Shown piece by piece: positions 25,125 through 32,920 of a stretch of DNA of 60,255 nucleotides; position 1 is the first letter of the stretch; each line of letters begins with the position of its first letter. This DNA is from Acidobacteriota bacterium (GTDB taxonomy: Bacteria > Acidobacteriota > Terriglobia > Terriglobales > Acidobacteriaceae). The translations under genes and the position numbers were made by a program. The stretch covers positions 1 through 60,255 of the forward strand of contig JAJXZL010000033.1 of assembly GCA_021780075.1 (NCBI GenBank). Reading direction: 5' to 3'. The notes below the pieces were generated by a model. It did not search any database. It saw nothing but the letters and a program-made list of their open reading frames with translations, and had not been told where the DNA came from.

Positions 25125-26243
25125 ATGTCTACGCAGATTGATTTTCGCCCAGTGATTCTTGCCGGAGGAAGCGGTACGCGCTTCTGGCCGCGCTCGCGGC
25201 GTGCCCGCGCCAAGCAGGTTCTCGCCCTTGATGGAGAGCGGTCAATGATTCAGCAGACAGTGGAGCGGATCAAGCCGCTGGCGACGCTGGAGAAGACGTG
25301 GGTGATTACGAATGAATATCTGGCGCAGGAGATTGCCGAGCAACTGAAGGGCATTCCCCTTGGGCAGATCATTCAGGAGCCGGAAGCGCGGAATACGGCG
25401 CCGGCGTGCGGGCTGGCGGCGCTTCTGATTGAGCGGCAAAACCCGGACGCGGTGCTGGGGGTGCTGCCGTCAGATCATGTGATTGCGGATGAGCCGCGCT
25501 TTCTGAAGGCGCTGCAGAGGGGCATTGCGATCGCGGCGGCGGGCGAGAATATCGTGGTGCTGGGCATTGAGCCGACGCGGCCCGAGACCGGATATGGGTA
25601 CATCGAGACTGGGGACCACACGCAGGACGGCACAGCGCTGCATGTGAGGCGATTTACAGAGAAGCCGAACCTGAACCGCGCGGAAGAGTTTGTGGCGGCG
25701 GGGAACTACTACTGGAACTCGGGCATGTTTTTGTGGTCTGCGCGGACGCTGGCGAATGCGGTGAGGGAGCACTTGCCAGAGACGGCTCCGCTGCTGGAGG
25801 AGATTGCAGCAGCGTATGGGACGCCGGAGTTTGAGGAGGTGTTTCGCAGGTTGTATCCGAAATGCGAGAACATCTCAGTGGACTATGCGGTGCTGGAGCC
25901 GAGATCTGCAAAGGGCGAGCACTCGTCGCATCTCTATTGCCTGCCGGCGGAGTTCAGCTGGAACGACTTGGGGTCATGGGCATCGCTGTTTGAGTACCAA
26001 CTGGAAACGCGGCTGCGTGGAGATGGCGACGGAAACGTGGCGGAGACGGAAGGTCACATTGCGCTGGAGGCGAGCAACAACTACGTCTACAGCCCCCGGA
26101 AGTTTGTGGCGCTGGTGGGCGTGGAGAACCTGGTGATTGTGGATACCGAGGATGCACTGCTGATTGCGCACCGCGACCACTCGCAGGATGTAGGCAAGAT
26201 TGTGAAGGAACTCGGCGCATCCGGGCACAAGGAACTGATCTGA
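25125..26243 (+). CDS. manC: Mannose-1-phosphate guanylyltransferase
   Basis: 372 residues. It makes GDP-mannose from mannose-1-phosphate and GTP. The N-terminal signature VILAGGSGTRFWPRSRRAR...KQ is diagnostic, followed by QEPEARNTAPACGLAAL, GVLPSDHVI, GYGYIE, FTEKPNLNRAEEF, NSGMFLW and FSWNDLGSWASL. The long cupin-type phosphomannose-isomerase domain of bifunctional enzymes is absent, so it is the short monofunctional form. ATG 25125 is preferred (AGGA about 10 bases upstream); a GTG at 25116 is in frame. The phosphomannomutase gene follows after 135 bases, giving the two last steps to GDP-mannose. Confidence 0.93.
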   Translation: MSTQIDFRPVILAGGSGTRFWPRSRRARAKQVLALDGERSMIQQTVERIKPLATLEKTWVITNEYLAQEIAEQLKGIPLGQIIQEPEARNTAPACGLAALLIERQNPDAVLGVLPSDHVIADEPRFLKALQRGIAIAAAGENIVVLGIEPTRPETGYGYIETGDHTQDGTALHVRRFTEKPNLNRAEEFVAAGNYYWNSGMFLWSARTLANAVREHLPETAPLLEEIAAAYGTPEFEEVFRRLYPKCENISVDYAVLEPRSAKGEHSSHLYCLPAEFSWNDLGSWASLFEYQLETRLRGDGDGNVAETEGHIALEASNNYVYSPRKFVALVGVENLVIVDTEDALLIAHRDHSQDVGKIVKELGASGHKELI

Positions 26244-26378
26244 ATACCTGTTGCAACTGAGCGCATCCGCGGTACTGGGTGCCGCATATTGAATCTGAGC
26301 ATTGCCAGGTCACGTGGGGCGACGTGAAGGCCGCGCGCAGTTATTTAGACTTTTTCAAGGGAGAGCTGAAAACCAACG

Positions 26379-27815
26379 ATGCCCCATCCACAAATCAAGT
26401 TTGGCACCGACGGCTGGCGCGGCGTGATTGCCGATGACTTTACTTTTGCCAATGTGCGCATTGCGGCGGAGGCGATTGCCGCGTATGTGCAGACGAAGGA
26501 AGATCCGGCGAAAGGACTGTGCATTGGCTACGACACGCGGTTCGGGTCGAAGGCGTTTGCGCGGGCGTGCGCGGAGGTAGTGGCGGCGGCGGGGATTCCC
26601 GTGCTGCTGGCGCATGACATTACGCCGACTCCGGCGTTGAGCTATGGCGTGCGCGAACACGGCGCGGCGGGCGGCATCATGATTACGTCGAGCCACAACC
26701 CGGCGCAGTGGAACGGCGTGAAGTACAAGGCGTGGTACGGCGGCTCGGGCAAGCCGTCGATTATCGCGGAGATTGAGTCGCACCTGGGAAAGCAGGCGAC
26801 GAAGGCCGCGCAGCCGGCGGAGATTCGTGAGTTTGATTTTTTGCCCTCGTATTTGAAGGCGATTGAGAGCTTTGCGGATCTGGATTTGATTGCGAAGTCG
26901 GGGCTGAAGTTCTGCGTGGACTCGATGTATGGGGCGGGGCGGACGATTCTCTCAGACATATTTACGCGGCTGGGCGTGGAGCACGTGCAGATTCGCGGCC
27001 ATGTGGACCCGCTGTTTCCGGGGATCAATCCCGAGCCGATTGAGCCGCACATTTGCGCGCTGGGCGAGGCGGTGGTGGCGAACACGTGCCACGCGGGCTT
27101 GTGCACGGACGGCGATGCGGACCGCATTGGGGCGACGGATGAGTTTGGGAATTTTGTCGATCCGCACAAGATTTTCAGCGTGCTGCTGAGCTGGGTGCTG
27201 AAGCGCAAGGGCTGGCCGGGAGCGGTGACGCGCGCGTTCAATACGACGAAGATGCTGGATCGCATTTGCGCGAAGTATGGGCGCGAACTGATTGAGCATG
27301 GGATCGGGTTCAAGTTTGTGTGCGACTACATGCTGGAGCGCGAGATTGTGATGGGCGGCGAGGAGTCGGGCGGGATTGGCTTCCAGCGGCACCTGCCGGA
27401 GCGCGATGGGCTGCTGAATGCGCTGCTGCTGGCCAACGTAATGGCTGAGGAAGGCAAGACGCTGGGGCAACTGGTGGCGGATTTGCAGGCTGAATTTGGC
27501 GAGCACCAGTATGGGCGCATCGATCTGCACATTGCCGACGAGATCAAGAATGGGGCGATTGCGCGGGCGCGGGCGCTGAAGACGGGCGATGCGGTGTTTG
27601 CGGGGATGCCGATTCTGCGGCAGGAGACTCTGGACGGGGTGAAGTTTTATCTGGAGAACCCGGAGGCGAAGACGAAACCGAATGCGGCGGAGACGTGGAT
27701 TCTGCTGCGGGCGAGCGGGACGGAGCCGCTGATGCGGATTTATACGGAGTCGTGCTCGAAGGACGCCGTGGCGCGGCTGCTGGAGGCGGGTAGGGCGTTT
27801 GCGATGGGGGCGTAA
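26379..27815 (+). CDS. Phosphomannomutase/phosphoglucomutase
   Basis: 478 residues, alpha-D-phosphohexomutase family. KFGTDGWRGVIADDFT starts domain 1; the phosphoserine loop MITSSHNP has Ser105; the metal loop is CTDGDADRIGATDE; the sugar-binding loop is GGEESGGIGF; the phosphate loop RASGTEPLMRIYTES is near the end. It probably interconverts mannose-6-phosphate and mannose-1-phosphate for the adjacent manC, but enzymes of this family often also use glucose phosphates. The last 85 bases have a diverged duplicate at 29794-29882. A strong terminator follows at 27849. Confidence 0.92.
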   Translation: MPHPQIKFGTDGWRGVIADDFTFANVRIAAEAIAAYVQTKEDPAKGLCIGYDTRFGSKAFARACAEVVAAAGIPVLLAHDITPTPALSYGVREHGAAGGIMITSSHNPAQWNGVKYKAWYGGSGKPSIIAEIESHLGKQATKAAQPAEIREFDFLPSYLKAIESFADLDLIAKSGLKFCVDSMYGAGRTILSDIFTRLGVEHVQIRGHVDPLFPGINPEPIEPHICALGEAVVANTCHAGLCTDGDADRIGATDEFGNFVDPHKIFSVLLSWVLKRKGWPGAVTRAFNTTKMLDRICAKYGRELIEHGIGFKFVCDYMLEREIVMGGEESGGIGFQRHLPERDGLLNALLLANVMAEEGKTLGQLVADLQAEFGEHQYGRIDLHIADEIKNGAIARARALKTGDAVFAGMPILRQETLDGVKFYLENPEAKTKPNAAETWILLRASGTEPLMRIYTESCSKDAVARLLEAGRAFAMGA

Positions 27816-27848
27816 AGGCAGAGGAAAGAACGATTTTGAAGTGGTTGA

Positions 27849-27885
27849 GGCTCTCTCGGGAAGGTATCGAGAGGGCCTTTTTTAT
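27849..27885 (+). terminator. Intrinsic terminator of the phosphomannomutase gene
   Basis: GGCTCTCTCG (27849-27858) pairs with CGAGAGGGCC (27868-27877), with one G-T wobble and a 9-base loop. TTTTTT follows directly. It separates the mutase gene from the regulator promoter that starts 9 bases later. Confidence 0.85.
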
Positions 27886-27893
27886 TCTTTATA

Positions 27894-27927
27894 TTGACAG
27901 ATATGTTTCGTAAACATAATATTATGT
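27894..27927 (+). promoter_or_regulatory. Consensus promoter with two overlapping palindromes, near-leaderless
   Basis: TTGACA (27894-27899), a 17-base spacer and TAATAT (27917-27922) form a near-consensus sigma-70 promoter. A perfect inverted repeat TATGTTT-CGT-AAACATA (27902-27918) fills the spacer. A second perfect palindrome ACATAATATTATGT (27914-27927) covers the -10. The ATG of the XRE gene is at 27932, so a start 6-8 bases after the -10 gives an mRNA with 0-3 leader bases. No Shine-Dalgarno is possible. The palindromes are likely operators, most simply for the XRE protein itself. Confidence 0.8.
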
Positions 27928-27931
27928 CGTA

Positions 27932-28228
27932 ATGAATAACAACTCCAAGGCCGAAGACTCGGGAGCAAGCGGGCTGTACAACCGCATTGCGGTGCTGCGG
28001 GTGGAGCGCGGAATCAGCCGGCAGGAGCTTGCGGATGCGGTGGGAGTGAACTACCAGACGATCGGCTTTCTGGAGCGTGGAGACTATGGGCCGAGTCTCA
28101 AGCTGGCCTTTCAGATTGCCGAGTATTTTGGGCTGCCGCTGGAGGCGGTTTTCGCAACGAAGCCGTTCCAGCCATTGAGCGAGCAGGTGTATGGGGCGAG
28201 CCTGCCCGCGGCAAAGGAGAAACCATGA
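27932..28228 (+). CDS. XRE-family helix-turn-helix regulator
   Basis: A 98-residue protein with one HTH_3 domain at about residues 17-72: YNRIAVLRVERGISRQELADAV, VNYQTIGFLERGDYGPSLKLA, FQIAEYFGLPLEAVF. A 15-residue polar N-terminus precedes it. The pattern resembles YozG/YgzD-type small regulators that sit before membrane-protein genes. The gene is nearly leaderless, with operators overlapping the promoter. Its end (AAAGAGAAACCATGA) overlaps the first membrane protein ATG. It is the first gene of a four-gene operon, probably autoregulated and controlling the three paralogues. Confidence 0.88.
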   Translation: MNNNSKAEDSGASGLYNRIAVLRVERGISRQELADAVGVNYQTIGFLERGDYGPSLKLAFQIAEYFGLPLEAVFATKPFQPLSEQVYGASLPAAKEKP

Positions 28229-28716
28229 AGACCGAAGTTGTTTTGCTTGGGCGGAATATCAGCATTGCATCAAGACGGCGCAGGCGCCTTCTGGTCACGC
28301 TTCTCTATGCCGCATGCGCGGTCCTCGTAATCGCTGTCTGGTTTCCTGTGTTGAGGCTGCAGAAGGTGGGGGTTCTTGTCATTTTGTTGGCATTTAGCCT
28401 CTTAGCCAGGTTTCTCGGTGGCAGGCACGAGCAGGGTGGCATTCTTCCGCCCGTCGACTGCGGCGACGAGCGCGAGTTGCATCGCCGCGATCACGCCTAC
28501 TTTCTCGCCTATTGGTGGTGGGATTTTACACTCCTTCCCGCGATCTTAGCCTCAGGTTTCAGGATCAATGGAATGCCGGCCACGTGGAATCCTGAAATTC
28601 GCGCTTTTCTCTATCAGTTGCCCGTGGCGCTTCTGTTGGCCTCCGGAATTCTCTACTACACACTTCCGCAGGCGATTCTGCTGTGGACCGAGCCCGACAT
28701 GGAGGACCAAAGCTAG
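28225..28716 (+). CDS. Membrane protein, paralogue 1 of 3
   Basis: 163 residues with about four membrane segments: LVTLLYAACAVLVIAVWF, VGVLVILLAFSLLARFL, a middle one after DHAYFLAYWWWDFTLLPAI, and LPVALLLASGILYYTLPQAIL. A cytoplasmic-type motif CGDERELHRRDHAYF lies before the third segment. The end, LPQAILLWTEPDMED, is nearly the same in the two following proteins. The HTH-plus-four-segment layout and the DERE motif recall DUF2178/DUF3796 proteins, but I cannot assign a family. Start overlaps the XRE gene by four bases; AAAGGAG precedes it. Function unknown. Confidence 0.82.
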   Translation: MKTEVVLLGRNISIASRRRRRLLVTLLYAACAVLVIAVWFPVLRLQKVGVLVILLAFSLLARFLGGRHEQGGILPPVDCGDERELHRRDHAYFLAYWWWDFTLLPAILASGFRINGMPATWNPEIRAFLYQLPVALLLASGILYYTLPQAILLWTEPDMEDQS

Positions 28717-28750
28717 CAGATCGCCACCAGTCTCGGGCAAAGGAGAAACC

Positions 28751-29254
28751 ATGAAGACCGAATATGCCGTTGGAAATTTTCGCATTCGCTTTGAATCGCG
28801 GGCGCGCCGCCGCTGGTTTGTCGTGCTTCTTTACGCGGTGCTGGCTGTGTTCGACCTGGCCATGTGCTACCTGACCGCAAAGGCGACCGCTGGTGCCTGG
28901 CTCATCAGCGTGGTCCTCATTCTCGTCTTTCTCTTCGGAGGTCTTTCGATCGTCTTCTCGTGGATCGCTGGCGACATGCGCGGTCGAGGCGACGAACGCG
29001 AGATGCATCGCCGCGACCATGCGCACTATCTGGCCTACTACGCTCTCTTCTATTTTCTTATCGGAGAGCTCATCGTGGGAAATTACCATGGGCCCAATCC
29101 GATCACCCCGCTTTTGCCCATAGCGTTGCGCGCGCTTGTCGCACAACTGCCGTATTTCCTGTTCCTGGCGACATTCTTTCTCTATCTCAGCCTGCCGCAG
29201 GCGATTCTGCTGTGGACGGAGCCGGATATGGAGGATTTGGAGGGAGCAAGATGA
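28751..29254 (+). CDS. Membrane protein, paralogue 2 of 3
   Basis: 167 residues, the same architecture as the genes on both sides: WFVVLLYAVLAVFDLAMCYL, LISVVLILVFLFGGLSIVF, then GDEREMHRRDHAHYLAYYA, a third segment, and the terminal LPQAILLWTEPDMEDL. Its ribosome binding site and first codons are identical to those of paralogue 1 over 27 bases (28209-28235 and 28736-28762), including bases that encode the XRE C-terminus upstream of paralogue 1. This shows a tandem duplication that started inside the XRE gene. The open frame extends upstream to 28568 but has no start signal there. Its end overlaps paralogue 3 by four bases. Confidence 0.82.
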   Translation: MKTEYAVGNFRIRFESRARRRWFVVLLYAVLAVFDLAMCYLTAKATAGAWLISVVLILVFLFGGLSIVFSWIAGDMRGRGDEREMHRRDHAHYLAYYALFYFLIGELIVGNYHGPNPITPLLPIALRALVAQLPYFLFLATFFLYLSLPQAILLWTEPDMEDLEGAR

Positions 29255-29733
29255 AGACACAAATCGCTTTCCTTGGCAAGCAGATCAACATGGCTCCGCG
29301 CGCACATCGGCGCTGGCTTGTCGTTGCCACCTATGCTAGCTTTGCCGCCTTCATTGTCGCTGTGTTCTGGTTCAGCCAGTCCTTGATCTACGCCTGGTGC
29401 CTCATCACTGTGACTGTGGTCATGATCATGGTTTCAAGCCTCATTGGTCGCCGAACGGGAACAGTCGACGAGCGCGAAGCCCATCGCTGGGACTATGCGC
29501 AGGCGCGCACATATCGCACTCTTGGCGGGGTCTTTGTCCTCGCGCTTTTCGCAGGCTATTTTCGCGGTCCCAACCCGATTACGCCGCTGGTCGGCGAGAT
29601 GCTGCGCACTTTTCTCGAAAAAATGCAATCCGAGCTACTAATGGCCGCGGCAGTCCTCTACATCACGCTTCCGGCGGCCATTCTGCTCTGGACTGAGCCT
29701 GACATGGATCCCGACCAGGAACGAATCAGCTAA
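29251..29733 (+). CDS. Membrane protein, paralogue 3 of 3
   Basis: 160 residues. Membrane segments are WLVVATYASFAAFIVAVFWF, LITVTVVMIMVSSLIG, TLGGVFVLALFAGYF and LMAAAVLYITLPAAILLWTEP. It is the most diverged copy: the shared motif reads VDEREAHRWDYAQA and the C-terminus is LPAAILLWTEPDMDP. It shares GPNPITPL with paralogue 2. Start at 29251 overlaps paralogue 2 (ATGA), with GGAGGGAGC just upstream. The final codons overlap the end of a remnant tyrS fragment on the other strand. Function unknown. Confidence 0.82.
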   Translation: MKTQIAFLGKQINMAPRAHRRWLVVATYASFAAFIVAVFWFSQSLIYAWCLITVTVVMIMVSSLIGRRTGTVDEREAHRWDYAQARTYRTLGGVFVLALFAGYFRGPNPITPLVGEMLRTFLEKMQSELLMAAAVLYITLPAAILLWTEPDMDPDQERIS

Positions 29734-29793
29734 TCACCGCGACCTTGGCGCGCTTGCCTAGGCGGACGACGAAGCGCGCGGGGAGTGTGTCGA
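29726..29793 (-). pseudogene. Remnant of a second tyrS, 3' end only
   Basis: Read on the minus strand this gives [21 protein letters not shown] and a TGA stop. The intact TyrS ends [21 protein letters not shown]. About 60 bases match 30474-30535 with most differences at third codon positions, so it is a diverged homologue and not a recent copy. It overlaps the end of membrane paralogue 3 and abuts the mutase remnant at about 29793. Confidence 0.8.
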
Positions 29794-29882
29794 ACCGCTG
29801 CTCCGGATCTATAAGGAGTCCACGTCAAAGGAAGCGGTGGCGCGGCTGCTGGAGGCGGGACGGGCGTTTGCGATGGGGGCGT
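29794..29882 (+). pseudogene. Remnant of a second phosphomannomutase gene, 3' end only
   Basis: The reading PLLRIYKESTSKEAVARLL then EAGRAFAMGA matches the intact C-terminus (PLMRIYTESCSKDAVARLL, EAGRAFAMGA) over about 88 bases; the intact copy ends at 27815. Differences are mostly silent or conservative. The stop codon is lost (GGGGGCGTG in place of GGGGGCGTAA). The ExbD-like gene ends two bases downstream on the other strand. Confidence 0.85.
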
Positions 29883-29884
29883 GT

Positions 29885-30394
29885 TTACTTTTTCGGGGCG
29901 TTAGGAACATAGACCGTAAACGGCGTCCACTTCTTCCCCTCTGGAGATGAGATATCGCACAATCCCTCGAATGTTGGCTCGTGGTCAGCCTCCCGCCGCA
30001 GGTCGCCGGAAAGTAAAACGTAATCAAGCTTCGGCTTTACCAAGGCGATCCTGCTCAGAAAGTCAGCGAAACTGCCGTAGGATACGTCAGAGTCGGCGAC
30101 GACGTAGGCCCGGCGAACATAGCGATTCTCAAAGATAACGTGAAGCTTCGGCGTCAGGTCTTCCGGTGCGGCCTCATAATCGTTGATCCACATCCTTCCA
30201 TCCCTTGTGAGCCACAAGACGATTGCCCGAGCGTTGCATTGACCTGAAGGGTTCGCTTCGGGGTGCAAGGGGTAGAGATGGAGCGGAATTCCGGCAGCTG
30301 CAGTTCTGGATGAAGCAAATGAGTAGAGACACAGAATCAGAAACAAGGCGGCGAGGCCGGGGCCGAGTGCCGAAAACAGCTTGTTGAGTCTCAT
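29885..30394 (-). CDS. ExbD/TolR-like protein (orphan)
   Basis: 169 residues. One N-terminal membrane segment (LGPGLAALFLILCLYSFA) is followed by a periplasmic domain of ExbD/TolR pattern: IVLWLTRDGRMWINDYEA, LTPKLHVIFENR, RRAYVVADSDVSYGSFADFLSRI. ExbD works with ExbB and TonB to couple proton flow to outer-membrane transport, but no exbB is near, so this may be an accessory or divergent member. The conserved membrane Asp of ExbD is not evident in the segment, which argues against a normal proton-channel role. No clear Shine-Dalgarno precedes ATG 30394. It lies between the mutase remnant and tyrS. Confidence 0.55.
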   Translation of the reverse strand: MRLNKLFSALGPGLAALFLILCLYSFASSRTAAAGIPLHLYPLHPEANPSGQCNARAIVLWLTRDGRMWINDYEAAPEDLTPKLHVIFENRYVRRAYVVADSDVSYGSFADFLSRIALVKPKLDYVLLSGDLRREADHEPTFEGLCDISSPEGKKWTPFTVYVPNAPKK

Positions 30395-30464
30395 GTCCGT
30401 ATAGACACCAGCGTGCTAAGACAAGTTCCAAAGTAAGGAAAAGCCGGACACAGCCAACCTGAGT

Positions 30465-31706
30465 CTAATGGATCAACGCCACCTTGGCGCGCTTGCCTAA
30501 GCGGACGACGAGGCGCGCGGGGAGCGTGTTGAGCGTGACGATGGCGTTGGAGGCAGGTTCGCCTTCGAGCTTGACGGCGCTTTCGGCGATTTTGCGCGTG
30601 GCTTCGGCTCCGCTGGCGGCGAGGCCGAGGCGGACGAGCAGCTTGGGCAGGCGAATCTGCATGGGGTCGGGGCCTGCGATTTCAGCGTAGGCGACGGCGA
30701 CCTCTTCCAGATCTTCGACGGTTTGCTTCTGCTGGAACATGCGGGCCCAGTTTTCGTCGGCATGCTGCGCGGCAGCTTCGCTGTGGAAGCCGGCGGTGAT
30801 GGTGCGGGCGAGGCTCTTTTTGACCTCCATGGGGTGGAGCTTGCCTGCGGCGACTTCGGCGCGCATGGCGTCAATCTGCGACTGCTTGAGGTCGGTGAGG
30901 AAGACCCAGTACTTCCACATGAGCTCGTCGGAGATGGACATGAGCTTGCCGTACATTTCGGCGGGGGGCTCGTTGATGCCGATGGCGTTGCCGAGGGATT
31001 TGGACATCTTCTGGACGCCGTCGAGGCCTTCGAGAATGGGCGTCATGAGGACGATCTGGGGCTTCTGGCCGTAGTGGCGCTGGAGCTCGCGTCCGCACAT
31101 GAGGTTGAACTTCTGGTCGGTGCCGCCGAGCTCGACATCGCATTCGAGGGCGACGGAGTCATAGCCCTGCATGACGGGGTAGAGCATTTCGTGCAGGCTG
31201 ATGGGCTGCTCGGCCTGGAATCGCTTGTGGAAGTCGTCGCGTTCGAGCATCTGGGAGACGGTGAAGTGCGCGGTGAGGCGGATGGTACCTTCGAAGCCCA
31301 GCTTGTCGAGCCACTGCGAGTTGTAGCGCACCTCAGTGACCTTTTCATCGAGGATCTTGAAGACCTGCTGCTTGTAGGTTTCGGCGTTGGCGTCGATTTG
31401 CTCGCGGGTGAGCGGCTTGCGGGTGACGTTGCGGCCGGTGGGGTCGCCGATGAGGGAAGTGAAGTCGCCGACGAGGAAGATGACGGTGTGGCCGAGCTGC
31501 TGGAAGTGGCGCAGCTTGCGCATAAGCACGGTGTGGCCGAGGTGCAGGTCGGGCGCGGTGGGGTCAAAGCCAGCCTTGATGCGCAAGGGGCGTCCGGTTT
31601 TGCGGCTGTCTTCAAGGCGCTCGCGGAGGTCGCTGACGCGGATGATCTCCGCCGCGCCCTTCTGGAGCAGGTCCATTTGTTCGTCTACGGGTAAGAAATC
31701 TTGCAT
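30465..31706 (-). CDS. tyrS: Tyrosyl-tRNA synthetase
   Basis: 413 residues, class [20 protein letters not shown] has the HIGH-type motif (HLGH), [13 protein letters not shown] follows, [24 protein letters not shown] recognises tyrosine, and QKMSKSLGN is the KMSKS loop. The C-terminus ([23 protein letters not shown]...) is an S4 RNA-binding domain. The HLGH form and length fit the TyrS type 2 group. ATG 31706 is chosen because the protein then starts [14 protein letters not shown], as expected; the frame stays open to 31832. The last 60 bases are duplicated as a remnant at 29726-29793. Confidence 0.96.
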   Translation of the reverse strand: MQDFLPVDEQMDLLQKGAAEIIRVSDLRERLEDSRKTGRPLRIKAGFDPTAPDLHLGHTVLMRKLRHFQQLGHTVIFLVGDFTSLIGDPTGRNVTRKPLTREQIDANAETYKQQVFKILDEKVTEVRYNSQWLDKLGFEGTIRLTAHFTVSQMLERDDFHKRFQAEQPISLHEMLYPVMQGYDSVALECDVELGGTDQKFNLMCGRELQRHYGQKPQIVLMTPILEGLDGVQKMSKSLGNAIGINEPPAEMYGKLMSISDELMWKYWVFLTDLKQSQIDAMRAEVAAGKLHPMEVKKSLARTITAGFHSEAAAQHADENWARMFQQKQTVEDLEEVAVAYAEIAGPDPMQIRLPKLLVRLGLAASGAEATRKIAESAVKLEGEPASNAIVTLNTLPARLVVRLGKRAKVALIH

Positions 31707-31721
31707 GTCAGAACCAGTATA
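31707..31721 (-). promoter_or_regulatory. Possible -10 element close to the tyrS start
   Basis: On the minus strand TATACT (31721-31716) ends 9 bases before the tyrS ATG, so a normal start point would leave a leader of only 2-3 bases. No Shine-Dalgarno is seen between them. No good -35 is visible, so this is tentative. Confidence 0.3.
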
Positions 31722-31828
31722 AAGTTTGCCGGGCGGCGGTTGCACATGGGGGGCGCTGGAGTGGAGCGATTCAGGTTGATCCGCGGATGGGCGAATGGGG
31801 CTGCACTTAACCCAGAATGCGAAAAGAC

Positions 31829-32920
31829 TCACGCTGAAATGGAATCCACGAGGCGGTTCATTTTTTCTTCCTGCTGTTCGATGGACTCGATTAGTTTGAA
31901 CTGCGTGCGGCAGCGGTCGAGGTTATGCCCCGGGTAACTGACCTTGTAATATGTGTCGCCCATCAGGTGGTCGGCGAGAAACCGAATGCCCTGCTCGAAG
32001 GTGATCAGTTTGCCTGAGGCAACGAGGCACTGTTTCTCTGTCCTGGTGAGGAAGACGCGCGCGGTGCTGAGATAGCCGCGCACGAGCGCCTCGAACATAG
32101 GGAACTGCATAGCTACCCTGGAGAGATCCCGTTCATCTTCCGCGACCGGGCTCGTTGTTGTGCGCACCATGTCGCCGAAATCGTAAGGCGCCAATCCTGG
32201 CATGACGGTATCGAGATCAATTACGCAGATGCCGTCGCCCGTAGCGTTATCCAGCATGACATTGTTGAACTTTGTGTCATTGTGGGTTACGCGCTGCGGA
32301 AGGTTTGCATCGAGCAGGACGCTGGCGATGGATTGATGCGCGAGTGCAAACTCAATTTCAGGCTTTGCCTGGATTGCACGGGATGCAGCGTCAGAAGTGA
32401 TTGCGCGCTCCAGCACCTTGAACCGTTTTGGGGTGTGGTGAAAGTCCGGAATCGTGTCGTGCAATGGCGGCGGGGGCAGGTTGACGAGCAGTTGCTGGAA
32501 TCGCCCGAATGCTCTGGCTGCCTGAAAGGCTTGCTCAATGGACTCAACCGCGTCGTAGGTGCGAGCGTTCTCAATGAAGCGATAGGCGCGCCAGTAGTTG
32601 CCATCGGCATCTGTATGCCAGGCCTGCCCGTCGCGCGTTGGGATGAGCGTGAGCACGCGGCGGTCGCAGTCCGGCTGGCCTTCGACTTGCGTCGCGAGAT
32701 GCGAAGTCACGCGCTGGATGTTTTCCATCAGAGCAACGGGATTCCTGAAGATGCTGTGATTGATGCGCTGCAGCATGTAGCGCAGAGGCATGCCCGCCTG
32801 ATGACAGACGACGCAATAGGAGTCGTTGATATGACCGCTGCCATATGGCGCGGCGCTGAAGAATTCTCCGCTGAATTGAAACCGGCGCGCCGCGGCGCTG
32901 ACATTGTGTTCCACACTCAT
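31829..32920 (-). CDS. Aminoglycoside-phosphotransferase-fold sugar kinase (N-acetylhexosamine 1-kinase-like)
   Basis: 363 residues of the APH/choline-kinase fold. Seen: [12 protein letters not shown] (nucleotide loop), [14 protein letters not shown], the catalytic loop [14 protein letters not shown], and the metal motif [24 protein letters not shown]. The last two are close to those of NahK, which phosphorylates N-acetylhexosamines at C1. The exact sugar is an inference. ATG 32920 overlaps the stop of the nucleotidyltransferase gene (ATGA), so the pair is translationally coupled. An in-frame GTG at 32926 is less likely. Together they could turn a free sugar into a nucleotide sugar. Confidence 0.78.
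   Translation of the reverse strand: MSVEHNVSAAARRFQFSGEFFSAAPYGSGHINDSYCVVCHQAGMPLRYMLQRINHSIFRNPVALMENIQRVTSHLATQVEGQPDCDRRVLTLIPTRDGQAWHTDADGNYWRAYRFIENARTYDAVESIEQAFQAARAFGRFQQLLVNLPPPPLHDTIPDFHHTPKRFKVLERAITSDAASRAIQAKPEIEFALAHQSIASVLLDANLPQRVTHNDTKFNNVMLDNATGDGICVIDLDTVMPGLAPYDFGDMVRTTTSPVAEDERDLSRVAMQFPMFEALVRGYLSTARVFLTRTEKQCLVASGKLITFEQGIRFLADHLMGDTYYKVSYPGHNLDRCRTQFKLIESIEQQEEKMNRLVDSISA

Noticed and set aside
28209..28762. The 27-base identity between 28209-28235 and 28736-28762 as a mobile-element or attachment repeat
   Set aside because: It matches the ribosome binding site and first codons of two paralogues and is better explained by tandem gene duplication.
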